From Rhodomicrobium vannielii ATCC 17100 (lineage in GTDB: Bacteria > Pseudomonadota > Alphaproteobacteria > Rhizobiales > Rhodomicrobiaceae), in the NCBI RefSeq assembly GCF_000166055.1, contig NC_014664.1, positions 2,883,501 to 2,947,500 of the forward strand: DNA of 64,000 nt, given 5' to 3'. This document shows positions 30,033-38,361 of this stretch, one piece after another. Under the pieces are notes generated by a model that worked only from the letters and a program-made list of their open reading frames with translations, was not told the DNA's origin and did not search any database. The first letter of the stretch is position 1, and every line of letters begins with the position of its first letter. The translations under genes and the position numbers were made by a program.

Positions 30033-31253
30033 ATGGAATTCACTCGCACCATGACCGCACCAGACGACGCGCCGCACAGAACGCTTCTCTTTGTGAATAT
30101 CGCGCACTCGCTCGATCACTTCGTCCTGCTCATCTTTCCCACCGCTGTCATCGCCATCGCTGCGGAACTCGGCCGCGACTACGGCGACCTGATCTGGCTC
30201 ACGACGGGCGCTTTCGTCGCGTTCGGCCTGTTTGCGCTGCCGGTGGGCTGGCTCGCGGATCGCTTCGGGCGGCGCGCGCTGCTGACCACGTATTTCTTCG
30301 GGTATGGCGCAGCATGTCTCGCGGTGGCGGGCTCGACGAGTTTTCCGATGATCGCCGGCTCGCTCCTCATGCTCGGCATGTTCAGCGCGATCTATCATCC
30401 CATCGGCTCGGCGATGATCGTGGCGAACGCGACGAAGCTCGGCCGCGCGCTCGGCATCAACGGCGTGTGGGGTAACATGGGCGCGGCGCTCGCCTCCGGC
30501 GTCACGGCGGCGCTCGCGGCGACGTTCGGGTGGCGCGCGGCGTTCATTGTGCCCGGCGTGATCCTGATCGCGCTCGGCATCGCGTTTGTGGCGCTCGTTC
30601 GCGACGACACCATGACCGGCAAGAAGGGCAGCGCGAGCCACAGCCTCGTCATGAGCCGCCAGCGCCTGGTGTGGCTGCTGCTCGCCTTCATGACGGCGAT
30701 CCTGGCGGGCGGCCTGACATTCAACATCGTGACCATCGCCATGCCGAAGGTGATCGACGAGCGGCTCGGCTTCCCGATCCCGCTGGCGCTGACGGGCTGG
30801 ATCACGACGAGCATTTTCGTCTGCGGGGCGCTTACGCAGATCACCGTGGGGCGGCTCATCGACAAGCTGGAACTGCCTTTGCTTTTCGTGGCGATGTCGG
30901 CGTTGCAGGCGGGCGGACTGCTGCTCGCCGCGCTGACGACGGGCGTGCCGATGGCGGCGGGCCTCGTTCTGGCGACGGCGGCGATTTACGGGCAAGTGGT
31001 GTTGAATGACGCCATGGTGGGCCGCTACGTCGCCGACGAATTCCGCAACCGCTTCTACTCGGTGCGCTTCTTCGTCGGCTTCACGGTGGGCGGGCTCGCG
31101 GTGCCGCTCATAAGCATCCTGCGCGGGCATGGCGGATTTCAGGAGGTGCTGCTCGTCTCGGCTGCCGTGGCGACGGTCATCCTCATCTGCGCGCTGGCGA
31201 CATGGGCGCTGGTGCATGGAAGAACGGAACCCGCGACGGCTCCAGCGGAATAA
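30033..31253 (+). CDS. MFS transporter
   Basis: 406 residues with about 12 transmembrane helices. The loop 2-3 motif is GWLADRFGRRALLT, the major-facilitator signature A. Other helices: GVWGNMGAALASGVTAALAA and FPIPLALTGWITTSIFVCG. It is divergent from the AraC-type regulator, suggesting regulator-controlled efflux or uptake; substrate unknown. An ATG six codons downstream is a possible alternative start. Confidence 0.9.
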   Translation: MEFTRTMTAPDDAPHRTLLFVNIAHSLDHFVLLIFPTAVIAIAAELGRDYGDLIWLTTGAFVAFGLFALPVGWLADRFGRRALLTTYFFGYGAACLAVAGSTSFPMIAGSLLMLGMFSAIYHPIGSAMIVANATKLGRALGINGVWGNMGAALASGVTAALAATFGWRAAFIVPGVILIALGIAFVALVRDDTMTGKKGSASHSLVMSRQRLVWLLLAFMTAILAGGLTFNIVTIAMPKVIDERLGFPIPLALTGWITTSIFVCGALTQITVGRLIDKLELPLLFVAMSALQAGGLLLAALTTGVPMAAGLVLATAAIYGQVVLNDAMVGRYVADEFRNRFYSVRFFVGFTVGGLAVPLISILRGHGGFQEVLLVSAAVATVILICALATWALVHGRTEPATAPAE

Positions 31254-31312
31254 AGCCGGAACTGGCGGCATCGGCGACCGTTTCCCGTAAAGGACAAGTG
31301 GAGGAAACGATC

Positions 31313-31672
31313 ATGCCAAGAGATAAGGCGGCGAACGCCGCAGGAGACAGGCTGCTTCCGGCCATCGCGCTGGGAGCGGCCTTGGCTGCGGCCATAAGTC
31401 TTCCGCTTCAGGCGCAGGTTAACCCGCCCAAGCCGAAAGCCGCGCCGGAGGACACGCTGTCGAGCGATCCCAACCGGGTGCCGGTGCCCCGGATGCGGCC
31501 GGGCGAAACGCTCACCGAGCATCTCGACCGCAACGACGGCGTCATCCGCCCGCAGGAACGCAACACGCCCAACATGTCGACGGTGATGCCGCCGGAGCCT
31601 CACCCGAACACGACGCCGGTCATTCCGCCGCCTGGCACACCGGGCGGAGACCCAACCGTTCGACCGAAATAG
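31313..31672 (+). CDS. Small secreted proline-rich protein
   Basis: 119 residues from ATG 31313, with GGAGGAA upstream. The N-terminus (LLPAIALGAALAAAISLP) is a signal peptide or anchor ending near LQAQ-VN. The mature part is very rich in Pro, Asn and Thr (PRMRPGETLTEHLDRND, PEPHPNTTPVIPPPGTPGG) and probably disordered in the periplasm. Function unknown. Confidence 0.7.
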   Translation: MPRDKAANAAGDRLLPAIALGAALAAAISLPLQAQVNPPKPKAAPEDTLSSDPNRVPVPRMRPGETLTEHLDRNDGVIRPQERNTPNMSTVMPPEPHPNTTPVIPPPGTPGGDPTVRPK

Positions 31673-31842
31673 AAGGGGCGCGTGCTTCCCGTGAAAAGGG
31701 GCTCTATTTCTTGGGATTGACGGTGACTTGCGCCTGCGAAGCCGTTGCAGTCGTGTGTGCGGCATGGTAGCTCACCGCTGAAGGCGCGCCGCCCGTGGCC
31801 AGCCGCAAAGCGTAGACCTCAGACATTCCGGAGAATGAGCCA

Positions 31843-32334
31843 ATGGCCGAGACCAATGGAACAAACGGCGGCACCGAACAGCCCGACCTGAGCGCGGGCC
31901 AGCCCCAAGTCAACGTCATCGGACAGTACATCAAGGATCTGTCCTTCGAGTGCCCGGACCCCACGCGCTTCTTTCGTGGCCCCGGCAACAACCCGAACCT
32001 GCAATTGAACTTCAACGTGCAGGTGAACAATGTTCAGGACGGCGTTTTTGAAGTTGGACTTTCGCTCGAAGGCGAAGCCAAAAGCGACGAGGGCGTGCTT
32101 TACAACATCGAGCTGCTCTACGCTGGCGCGTTCCATCTGAAGAACCTGCCGCAGGAAGCCATTCAGCCCGTTCTGTTCATCGAATGCCCGGCGCTTCTCT
32201 TCCCGTTCGTCCGCCGTCTGGTGGCCGACCTCACGCGCGAAGGCGGCTTCCCGCCGCTGCTGCTCGATCCGATCGATTTTGCCGGTCTCTATCGCCGTCG
32301 CGCCGCTGAAGGCCAGCAGCCGACGATCAGCTAG
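31843..32334 (+). CDS. secB: Protein-export chaperone SecB
   Basis: Tetrameric chaperone that keeps preproteins unfolded and hands them to SecA. It has 163 residues. Family markers: IGQYIKDLSFECPDPT and, near the C-terminus, ECPALLFPFVRRLVADLTRE then GGFPPLLLDPIDFAGLYRRR. The extended acidic N-terminus is common in alphaproteobacterial SecB. A strong terminator lies about 50 nt after the stop codon. Confidence 0.97.
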   Translation: MAETNGTNGGTEQPDLSAGQPQVNVIGQYIKDLSFECPDPTRFFRGPGNNPNLQLNFNVQVNNVQDGVFEVGLSLEGEAKSDEGVLYNIELLYAGAFHLKNLPQEAIQPVLFIECPALLFPFVRRLVADLTREGGFPPLLLDPIDFAGLYRRRAAEGQQPTIS

Positions 32335-32385
32335 TTTCCGAATGGACGCTGCCGGAGGTTCGCTTCCCGTGCAACGCTAGACGCC

Positions 32386-32423
32386 AAGCATCGCACTCCT
32401 ACAAGGTGCGGTGCTTTTTTATT
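32386..32423 (+). terminator. Intrinsic terminator of secB
   Basis: An 11-bp stem (AAGCATCGCAC paired with GTGCGGTGCTT, one T-G wobble) with a 9-nt loop runs directly into TTTTTTATT. Classic Rho-independent form. Confidence 0.9.
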
Positions 32424-32582
32424 GAGCGCGCGCGCATCGCAGCCGAGGCGACTCCGGCTCGACAGCCTGAAGCCACCGCCACGCACCGCTTTCGCCTGCG
32501 GCGAAGCGGTTTGCCATGTGGCATGCGATCCACCGGCGGATCGCCGACTTTTCGGGTGCACTCACCGCGAGCGCTAGCGGCA

Positions 32583-32861
32583 TCAAGGATTTGCGGGCCC
32601 GTCAACCTGGATGCGCATCATCTCCGACGACATCCAGGACAGCATGACGGCCAAGGCATCGGTCGGTAGCATGCCCTCGCAAAGCGCAGCCTCGAATGCA
32701 TTCGTCAGTTGAGATTGAAGCATGTCCGAGACGTGCTCTGCGATCAGCGGTTGAGGATTTCCCGGGAAGAGGGCATCCACGTCCCTCGGTGTCGCTCTCA
32801 GCTCGTTACGTAAGGACATCATGCCTATTCCTGTTTTCTCTTCTGTCGTAATACTCGTCAT
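32583..32861 (-). CDS. Hypothetical small protein, second gene after luxI
   Basis: 92 residues from ATG 32861, or 79 from the ATG pair at 32822/32819, which has the better ribosome site (AGGAATAGGC). The core is acidic and helical (LIAEHVSDMLQSQLTNAFEA, then LPTDALAVMLSWMSSEMMR). It begins 9 nt after the previous small gene, so it is probably part of a luxI operon. No family recognised. Confidence 0.6.
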   Translation of the reverse strand: MTSITTEEKTGIGMMSLRNELRATPRDVDALFPGNPQPLIAEHVSDMLQSQLTNAFEAALCEGMLPTDALAVMLSWMSSEMMRIQVDGPANP

Positions 32862-32870
32862 GATCCGACG

Positions 32871-33113
32871 TCACGCCTGCCAACGATGGTGGCCCTTGCG
32901 AAAATCCTGATCACATTTCGTCTCCGCCTCGACCAATGCCTTCGCGAGTTCGCTGAGACCTGCACCTTCGGCTTCGCGGGTGAGATACCGCAGAGCCGCC
33001 AGTATACCGTCAATATCTTGCTTCTGCTTTTCCGAGAAAAAGCCATCTTCGACTGCGTTGCTAGGCAGCGTGCCGCATTTTTGTTTGTTCGCCATGATGG
33101 AGGACGTTCTCAT
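32871..33113 (-). CDS. Hypothetical small protein overlapping the luxI 3' end
   Basis: 80 residues (74 if it starts at ATG 33095). The 5' end overlaps the luxI stop by about 50 nt in another frame. The sequence is charged and helix-prone (FFSEKQKQDIDGILAALRYL, then LSELAKALVEAETKCDQDF). No signal peptide or motif I recognise. Tight overlap with luxI suggests coupled expression and a role tied to signal synthesis or response, which is inference. Confidence 0.6.
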   Translation of the reverse strand: MRTSSIMANKQKCGTLPSNAVEDGFFSEKQKQDIDGILAALRYLTREAEGAGLSELAKALVEAETKCDQDFRKGHHRWQA

Positions 33114-33699
33114 AGATACCCGTTTTCTCCCGGACTTTCTTCAGGACCGCCCTCGATACTGTCAGCGAACCTGCTATTATTTTATAGCCTTCTTCACTTC
33201 TCGAAACGTCTCCCAACCATTCGACGTCCCAGCCGTTGCGCATGAAGATATTGCGGCAGTAGGCGGGGTACATGACGCCGACGATGCGCGTTATGCCCTG
33301 CGCGAGTCCGAACTCCAGATATCCGATGATGAGTTCCTGAACGATCCGCTTGCGTTTCTCGATCGGCAACTTCTCATCGACGCAGAAACGGCTCCCCTCC
33401 CAGACTTCCGTCGTTTTCGGGATGGCGATGTTGGTGACGAGGTGAGGGAAAATTTCCTGCAACATGTACGGGCGATCGGTCGGGTAAAGGCGCGACGATC
33501 CACGCGCTCTTCCAGCCTCGTCCCGCCAGACCAGATACCAAGCAGCCGGATTGTCGTACTGGTCATATTCCATGTTACGGACGGTGGGCACCTTCCAGCG
33601 CTGCCTCTGCACAATGCATTCGTGCCGAAGCCTGTGCTGCTCGTAGATCGGATTGCCGGTAAACAGGTGGCTGGTACTGATCGAAACGCAGTCAATCAT
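33061..33699 (-). CDS. LuxI-family acyl-homoserine-lactone synthase
   Basis: Makes an N-acyl homoserine lactone from S-adenosylmethionine and an acyl donor. It has 212 residues from ATG 33699, with GAGGG upstream. Conserved catalytic residues fall at standard positions: R25, W35, the E44-x-D46-x-x-D49 triad (MEYDQYDN), R70 (SSRLYP), F84, and E101/R104 in WEGSRF. The acyl length cannot be read. It follows luxR on the same strand, with two palindromes in the 92-nt gap, and overlaps a small gene downstream. Confidence 0.93.
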   Translation of the reverse strand: MIDCVSISTSHLFTGNPIYEQHRLRHECIVQRQRWKVPTVRNMEYDQYDNPAAWYLVWRDEAGRARGSSRLYPTDRPYMLQEIFPHLVTNIAIPKTTEVWEGSRFCVDEKLPIEKRKRIVQELIIGYLEFGLAQGITRIVGVMYPAYCRNIFMRNGWDVEWLGDVSRSEEGYKIIAGSLTVSRAVLKKVREKTGIYENVLHHGEQTKMRHAA

Positions 33700-33744
33700 C
33701 AACGCCCTCGCTACGCGTGAACAACGAGGGGCATTAAGCGTGAA

Positions 33745-33756
33745 AGCGTCGACGCT
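33745..33756. promoter_or_regulatory. Perfect 12-bp palindrome upstream of luxI
   Basis: AGCGTCGACGCT is its own reverse complement, 46 nt ahead of the luxI start. It is a plausible LuxR-type operator but does not closely match the Vibrio lux box. Confidence 0.4.
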
Positions 33757-33767
33757 CCGCAGCTAGC

Positions 33768-33781
33768 AACCTTGACAGGTT
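33768..33781. promoter_or_regulatory. Second inverted repeat upstream of luxI
   Basis: AACCT-TGAC-AGGTT, arms of 5 bp, 69 nt ahead of the luxI start and 10 nt after the luxR stop. It shares the CT/AG pattern of lux-type boxes loosely. Candidate operator only. Confidence 0.4.
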
Positions 33782-33791
33782 CCGGCGGGAA

Positions 33792-34547
33792 TCAGCCGAT
33801 GAAGGAGGGGAGGATCAGGCCGTGACGGATGGCCTTGACGGTCGCAAGTGTGCGCTCGTTAGCGTTTAACTTCTTGAAAACATTATTCATATGAAAACGA
33901 ACGGTCGAGTGGGACACGCCAAGAATTTCGGCGATGACGGAGTCGCTCTTTCCCTCCGCCGCCCAGGACATGATCTCCTTTTCGCGCTCGGTGAGATAAA
34001 CCTCGGCCAGATTTTCCGTCAACGGAGTCTCGATCTTTTCCAGCTCCGTAAAGGCGAGGTGAAATTGAATGGCAAGCGCTTGCACCTTGTGGAGAAGCGT
34101 TCGGTCGGGGCTGACGCCGCCGTGGCTGCTTGCAATCCCGAAGCCCGCCAGTTCGCCGTTGACGCCGCAAACCGGCACGGCAATCCCATCGCAGAGACGC
34201 GCTTCTTCCGCCTCGTGCATGACCTTCATCTGATCGGGATGCCACTTGCGCTGAGCAACCACCGACGCCCAGGTGAACGGCCTGCTCGCGGAGATGCCGT
34301 ATTGCGGGACGGGATCTTTCTTCTCGTACTGATTGAGCCGGTAATGCTCCATCCAATCGTCCGGGTAATTGCAGACGAGTCCGTGACCTGCGTTCAGTCC
34401 CAAGGATGGATGGTCGGTGATCAGGCTATAGCAATAGCGATCGTATCCGAAGACGGCGAGGGCTTTCCCAAAAAGCGCGGAAACTTCCTTGCTCGACTTC
34501 GCCGCGTTGGCGTCTTCGATGAATCGCTCGATCGCAAACCTATCCAT
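33792..34547 (-). CDS. LuxR-family autoinducer receptor/regulator
   Basis: 251 residues from ATG 34547; the frame extends to 34664 without support. The N-terminal autoinducer-binding domain keeps the signature pattern in YPDDWMEHYRLNQYEKKDPV (Trp, Tyr, Asp-Pro), followed by RPFTWASV and the Gly of LCDGIAVPV. The C-terminal LuxR helix-turn-helix is LTEREKEIMSWAAEGKSDSV then IAEILGVSHSTVRFHMNNVF. It is the likely cognate receptor of the adjacent luxI. Confidence 0.92.
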   Translation of the reverse strand: MDRFAIERFIEDANAAKSSKEVSALFGKALAVFGYDRYCYSLITDHPSLGLNAGHGLVCNYPDDWMEHYRLNQYEKKDPVPQYGISASRPFTWASVVAQRKWHPDQMKVMHEAEEARLCDGIAVPVCGVNGELAGFGIASSHGGVSPDRTLLHKVQALAIQFHLAFTELEKIETPLTENLAEVYLTEREKEIMSWAAEGKSDSVIAEILGVSHSTVRFHMNNVFKKLNANERTLATVKAIRHGLILPSFIG

Positions 34548-34671
34548 AACCACATGCGCGCCGAATCGAGGGAGGTCAGTGCATGCATCTACGCTAACAC
34601 GCGCCGACTCACTCTGTGTAGCCAAAACATCACGGCTGCCGCAGACCCCGACAGAACACGTCAAGAGTGTG

Positions 34672-35655
34672 TTAAGGCTGCGACTTGAGGCCGTTCTTCA
34701 ATATTAAGTAGTTGATATTGTTAAATGGATCACCGTAGACATCGAATTTTGGGCCATCGGCGAGGGCTTTCAGCTCAGGACGGCATCGGAATTGCAGTCC
34801 CTTTCTTGCGAAAAGCGTCAAATAACCGCGCAGATCCGCGGTAGCGGCCACATTGCCAACGATCAATTTTCCACCGCCAGCCAATTGATTTTTAAGGATA
34901 CCGAGAAGGCGGCGCGCCCGCTCGTCGGACATCAGCGTAAACATCAAGGGCGCGTAGATCAGATCGAAACTGCCTCTGTCGCGAAACGAACTTTCAACCT
35001 CGCCTAACGAAGCGTTAATAATCGTGAGTTGTTTCTGATATTTATGGCCGAGGAACGCGCAGACGGCTTCGTCCTGTTCCAACACCGTGAACTCGACGCG
35101 AGACAAATCAAACGGTCCGTCTTCCAGTTCGCGGAGATGTCCGGCACCCAGCGCCAGAATACGGGGCCTCGCGCGGCGCGTGCGAACATCCTCGATATAG
35201 GCGCGCGTCAACGTTTTCAGCAGCCGCACCGAAAGCGCGAAAGTGCTCGCCGTAAGGTGGTCGAAAATCATCGCAGCGGGCTTCGGCGTGCCGAGCGGCA
35301 TCAAGCCGCCATTGAGGAAGTCAAGTGAGACGGCATAGCCGCCGGGCTTCGCGGAGGCGTAGCTCGTGAAGGGCTCGTCCTGGCAATGCCGATAAATCCG
35401 GTGCGAACGCGCCGCGAGACGAAGGCGGCTCAGACATCGCAATCTCCTTGCGTGGTCGTAAACTTCGGAAAGCTCACGCTCCAGCAGTTCGAATGCGTGC
35501 CGCCCGTCGCCCTCATCGAGAAGGTCAGCCGAATGATCGAGTATGCCCTGCGCGAGAAACAGCAAGCTGTCCGGGGTGAACGTCCCCAGACGATGCTTGA
35601 GCCCTTGCACCGATGTATCCACCGTAAGTGACGGGCTTTTCCCGATTCTTTGCAT
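34672..35655 (-). CDS. SAM-dependent methyltransferase resembling PhcB (fatty acid methyl ester signal synthesis)
   Basis: 327 residues from ATG 35655 (frame open to 35700). The SAM-binding motif is ILALGAGHLRELE (about 166-178). Upstream, EPFTSYASAKPGGYAVSLDF (about 94-113) resembles the 'dPYtqraxxKPrGYaGD' segment that I recall from PhcB-type enzymes, which methylate 3-hydroxy fatty acids into quorum signals in Ralstonia. The resemblance is from memory of motifs, not a search. It sits beside luxR and diverges from a second LuxR-type gene, so it probably makes or modifies a signal. Other class I methyltransferase roles are possible. Confidence 0.65.
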   Translation of the reverse strand: MQRIGKSPSLTVDTSVQGLKHRLGTFTPDSLLFLAQGILDHSADLLDEGDGRHAFELLERELSEVYDHARRLRCLSRLRLAARSHRIYRHCQDEPFTSYASAKPGGYAVSLDFLNGGLMPLGTPKPAAMIFDHLTASTFALSVRLLKTLTRAYIEDVRTRRARPRILALGAGHLRELEDGPFDLSRVEFTVLEQDEAVCAFLGHKYQKQLTIINASLGEVESSFRDRGSFDLIYAPLMFTLMSDERARRLLGILKNQLAGGGKLIVGNVAATADLRGYLTLFARKGLQFRCRPELKALADGPKFDVYGDPFNNINYLILKNGLKSQP

Positions 35656-35752
35656 ACAATCTTCCGTCTCGCCATGGGCGAGAAGTCGCCCGCTCCACAA
35701 GGGAAACTGGCAATCTAGAGAGGAAGACCCTTAATTGCAGGATACAAATGCA

Positions 35753-35786
35753 TCCCAAAACAATTGAAAGTCGCTTTCACTTGGGA
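35753..35786. promoter_or_regulatory. Dyad in the divergent methyltransferase/LuxR spacer
   Basis: An outer inverted repeat TCCCAA/TTGGGA encloses an inner perfect hairpin TGAAAG-TCG-CTTTCA. It lies between the divergent starts at 35655 and 35842, where an operator controlling both genes would be. The function is inferred from position. Confidence 0.5.
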
Positions 35787-35841
35787 CAAAAGAGAACGGC
35801 CTTCTTTGGTCCGCTAAAATGGAAATGTATACGATCCCGCT

Positions 35842-36948
35842 ATGGTCGAATCCTACGACACGCTCATCGACCTGATATATGAGGCCGCCGAAGATCCCCT
35901 GAAGTGGGAGCAGGTTCTGGCTCACCTGACCGCCGCAGTGGGCGGATCGGGCGCGGCGTTCCACGCGAACGAAATTAATAACTCGGGATTTGACTTCGGA
36001 GTGAGCTGGCAGGTCGATCCCGAAGCACTGCGCCAATACGCTGACTACTATCACACGGTGAACCCTTTAGCCGTGCCCTTGGGCACGGTGCCGGCTGGCG
36101 TTGCCATCCCCGATCACGCTCTCGTTCCGCGCGAGAGGTACAAAAATAGCGCTTTCATCCACGATTACTCGCGCCCGTTCGACATCGGCGGTTCGATTAC
36201 GCTGCTCGCCGCCCGCAACGACCACCGCATCGCCTGCCTTGGCATAATCCGCCCGTATCATTCCGAAACCTTCTCGGCCTCCGAAGTCGCGCTCGTGCAG
36301 CGGGCCGCCCCGCATCTGACGCGCGCGCTAGCGCTCAACAGGCGCCTCGCGCAGCTCGATGGCGAAAAACGGACCTTGGAGCAGGCGCTGGACAGGCTCG
36401 GCCAGGCGGTAGTGGTTCTCTCCGAAGACCGGAAGGTTTGCTACGAGAATGACGCAGCGCGGCGGCTTTTCCGCCATGGCGACGCCCTTCGCGTTGTGCA
36501 GCGACGGTTGGCCGCGGTAAGTCCTATTATCGACGCTCGTCTGGGCGAGGCGACGCGAGCCGCGCTGGCATTCAGGGGCAGACGGGGCGATACAATCACG
36601 GTGCCACGGGAAAACGGGGCCCACCCCCTGATTGTCAGAATTATACCCTTCGGCCAGTGTTCCGATTTCCCCCTCGGGATCGGGACGCGCGCGATTGTGC
36701 TGATCACCGATCCAGGGGCGCCAGTGGAAGACGCAGCAAACGACGCGATGGACGCGTTCGGTCTGACGCCAGCCGAAAAGCGGCTGGTTCACGAGCTTCT
36801 TGCGGGGCGCAATTTGCAGGAATCCGCCGAAATCCTGAACATCACCCGCGCGACGAGCCGTAACAGGCTGGCGCATATCATGTCGAAGACCGGCACACAC
36901 CGGCAGAGCGAATTGATCCAGCTCATTTTGCGCGCCACGATCGGCTAA
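35842..36948 (+). CDS. LuxR-type transcriptional regulator with PAS-like sensor
   Basis: 368 residues. N-terminal region of about 190 residues of unknown ligand (YDTLIDLIYEAAEDPLKWEQ). The middle resembles a PAS-like module (QAVVVLSEDRKVCYENDAAR). The C-terminal HTH is LTPAEKRLVHELLAGRNLQE followed by SAEILNITRATSRNRLAHIM. It lacks the autoinducer-domain residues of the neighbouring LuxR. Similar layout to the regulator broken by the IS66 element. It is divergent from the methyltransferase, which it may control. Confidence 0.85.
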   Translation: MVESYDTLIDLIYEAAEDPLKWEQVLAHLTAAVGGSGAAFHANEINNSGFDFGVSWQVDPEALRQYADYYHTVNPLAVPLGTVPAGVAIPDHALVPRERYKNSAFIHDYSRPFDIGGSITLLAARNDHRIACLGIIRPYHSETFSASEVALVQRAAPHLTRALALNRRLAQLDGEKRTLEQALDRLGQAVVVLSEDRKVCYENDAARRLFRHGDALRVVQRRLAAVSPIIDARLGEATRAALAFRGRRGDTITVPRENGAHPLIVRIIPFGQCSDFPLGIGTRAIVLITDPGAPVEDAANDAMDAFGLTPAEKRLVHELLAGRNLQESAEILNITRATSRNRLAHIMSKTGTHRQSELIQLILRATIG

Positions 36949-36983
36949 GCCACCGCAGCCAGGAGAACGGTCAAACGCCGCAC

Positions 36984-37709
36984 TCAAGCCGCTGTCTGCA
37001 CCGGCTCGGCGGGAAGCGCGTCGCCGTAGCGCTTCCAGATCGCCTTGTCGCCGAGCGTCGCAACAAAAGCGGCATGCGCGGCGGCTTCCTCCGCCGTAAG
37101 CCGCGAGGGCAACGGCTTCAGGCGCACCTGCACCGCCGCCGCCTGGCCCGCGACCGTAACCTCCGCCGAGCGCGCGCCGAGATCGAGCCCCGCCTGCTCC
37201 GCTCCGATAAGCCGCAGATACACATCCGCCAGCAACTCGCTATCGAGCAAAGCGCCGTGCTTCGTGCGTGTGGAATTGTCGATGCCATAGCGGCGGCACA
37301 GCGCGTCGAGGTTGTTCGGGCTGCCGGGATGCTTGCGGCGGGCGAGAGCGAGCGTGTCCGTCACGCGCTCCATGGAGATCGGCTGCTGATAGCCGAGTTT
37401 CTGAAACTCGAAGTTCAAAAAGCCCACGTCGAACGACGCGTTGTGGATGATGAGCCGCGCGCCTTCCAGCACCTTGACAATGTCGGGCGCGATCGCACCG
37501 AATAGCGGCTTGTCGGCAAGGAAACCATCGGTCAGGCCGTGAATTGCGGTGGCTTCCCTCGGCACCGAACGCTCGGGATTGAAATACCAATGCCAGAAGA
37601 CGCCGGTCGGGATGTAATTGTGCAGCTCGACGCAGGCGAGTTCGATGATGCGATGTCCGCTTTTCGGGTCGAGCCCGGTCGTCTCGGTATCGAGGACAAG
37701 TTCGCGCAT
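36984..37709 (-). CDS. dnaQ: DNA polymerase III epsilon subunit (proofreading exonuclease)
   Basis: 3'-5' exonuclease of the replicative polymerase. It has 241 residues, starting MRELVLDTETTGLDPKSGH, with ExoI DTET. ExoII region is HNASFDVGFLNFE; ExoIII is HGALLDSELLADVYLRL. A short C-terminal tail for binding the alpha subunit follows. It lies 25 nt after coaE in the conserved aroE-coaE-dnaQ block next to the presumed origin. Confidence 0.96.
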   Translation of the reverse strand: MRELVLDTETTGLDPKSGHRIIELACVELHNYIPTGVFWHWYFNPERSVPREATAIHGLTDGFLADKPLFGAIAPDIVKVLEGARLIIHNASFDVGFLNFEFQKLGYQQPISMERVTDTLALARRKHPGSPNNLDALCRRYGIDNSTRTKHGALLDSELLADVYLRLIGAEQAGLDLGARSAEVTVAGQAAAVQVRLKPLPSRLTAEEAAAHAAFVATLGDKAIWKRYGDALPAEPVQTAA

Positions 37710-37734
37710 GATCGCAGATTGGCCCTTCGATGCG

Positions 37735-38361
37735 TCAGATGTCTTGAAGAGCGGCCCAGCGCTGATAAGCCAGCGGCGGTCGCGTGACGATATCCTTCAA
37801 GATTGCATCGATTTGGCGGCGGCTGTCCTCAAGCCCTGTGCCCGTATCCACAACGAAATCCGCCCGCGCGCGCTTCTCTGCGTCGGGCATCTGCCTCGCG
37901 TTGATTGCTTCGAGCTTCTCGATGGTCATGCCGGGGCGGTCGAGCAGTCGCTCGCGTTGCGCCTCGGCCGACGCGCTCACCACAATGACCGCATCGAACA
38001 GATCGCCCGCGCCCGTCTCGAACAGAAGCGGGATTTCGAGGATCGAGAGCGGCGTGCCCTTGTCCTGCTCGGCGAGCAGAAAGCGCCATTCCGCCGCGCG
38101 TACGAGCGGGTGCACGATGGCCTCAAGCCGTTTCATCGCTTCGGGCGAGCCGAGAACGCGCGCACCCAGCGCCACGCGATCGACCACGCCGCCCGCCGTT
38201 GTGCCGGGAAAAGCGGCCTCGATCAACGGCACGGCCGCGCCCGCGTAAAGCTCGTGCACCACGCGGTCGGCGTCGAGCACGGGGATGCCGAGCCCGCGCA
38301 GGTAGGCCGCAGCCGTACTTTTTCCCATGCCGATGGAACCCGTCATCCCGATGACGATCAT
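37735..38361 (-). CDS. coaE: Dephospho-CoA kinase
   Basis: Last step of coenzyme A synthesis. It has 207 residues from ATG 38361, overlapping the aroE stop (ATGA). The P-loop is GMTGSIGMGKSTAAAYL; the conserved LDADRVVHELY and LEIPLLFETG elements are present. The open frame upstream is aroE coding sequence in another frame. Confidence 0.95.
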   Translation of the reverse strand: MIVIGMTGSIGMGKSTAAAYLRGLGIPVLDADRVVHELYAGAAVPLIEAAFPGTTAGGVVDRVALGARVLGSPEAMKRLEAIVHPLVRAAEWRFLLAEQDKGTPLSILEIPLLFETGAGDLFDAVIVVSASAEAQRERLLDRPGMTIEKLEAINARQMPDAEKRARADFVVDTGTGLEDSRRQIDAILKDIVTRPPLAYQRWAALQDI

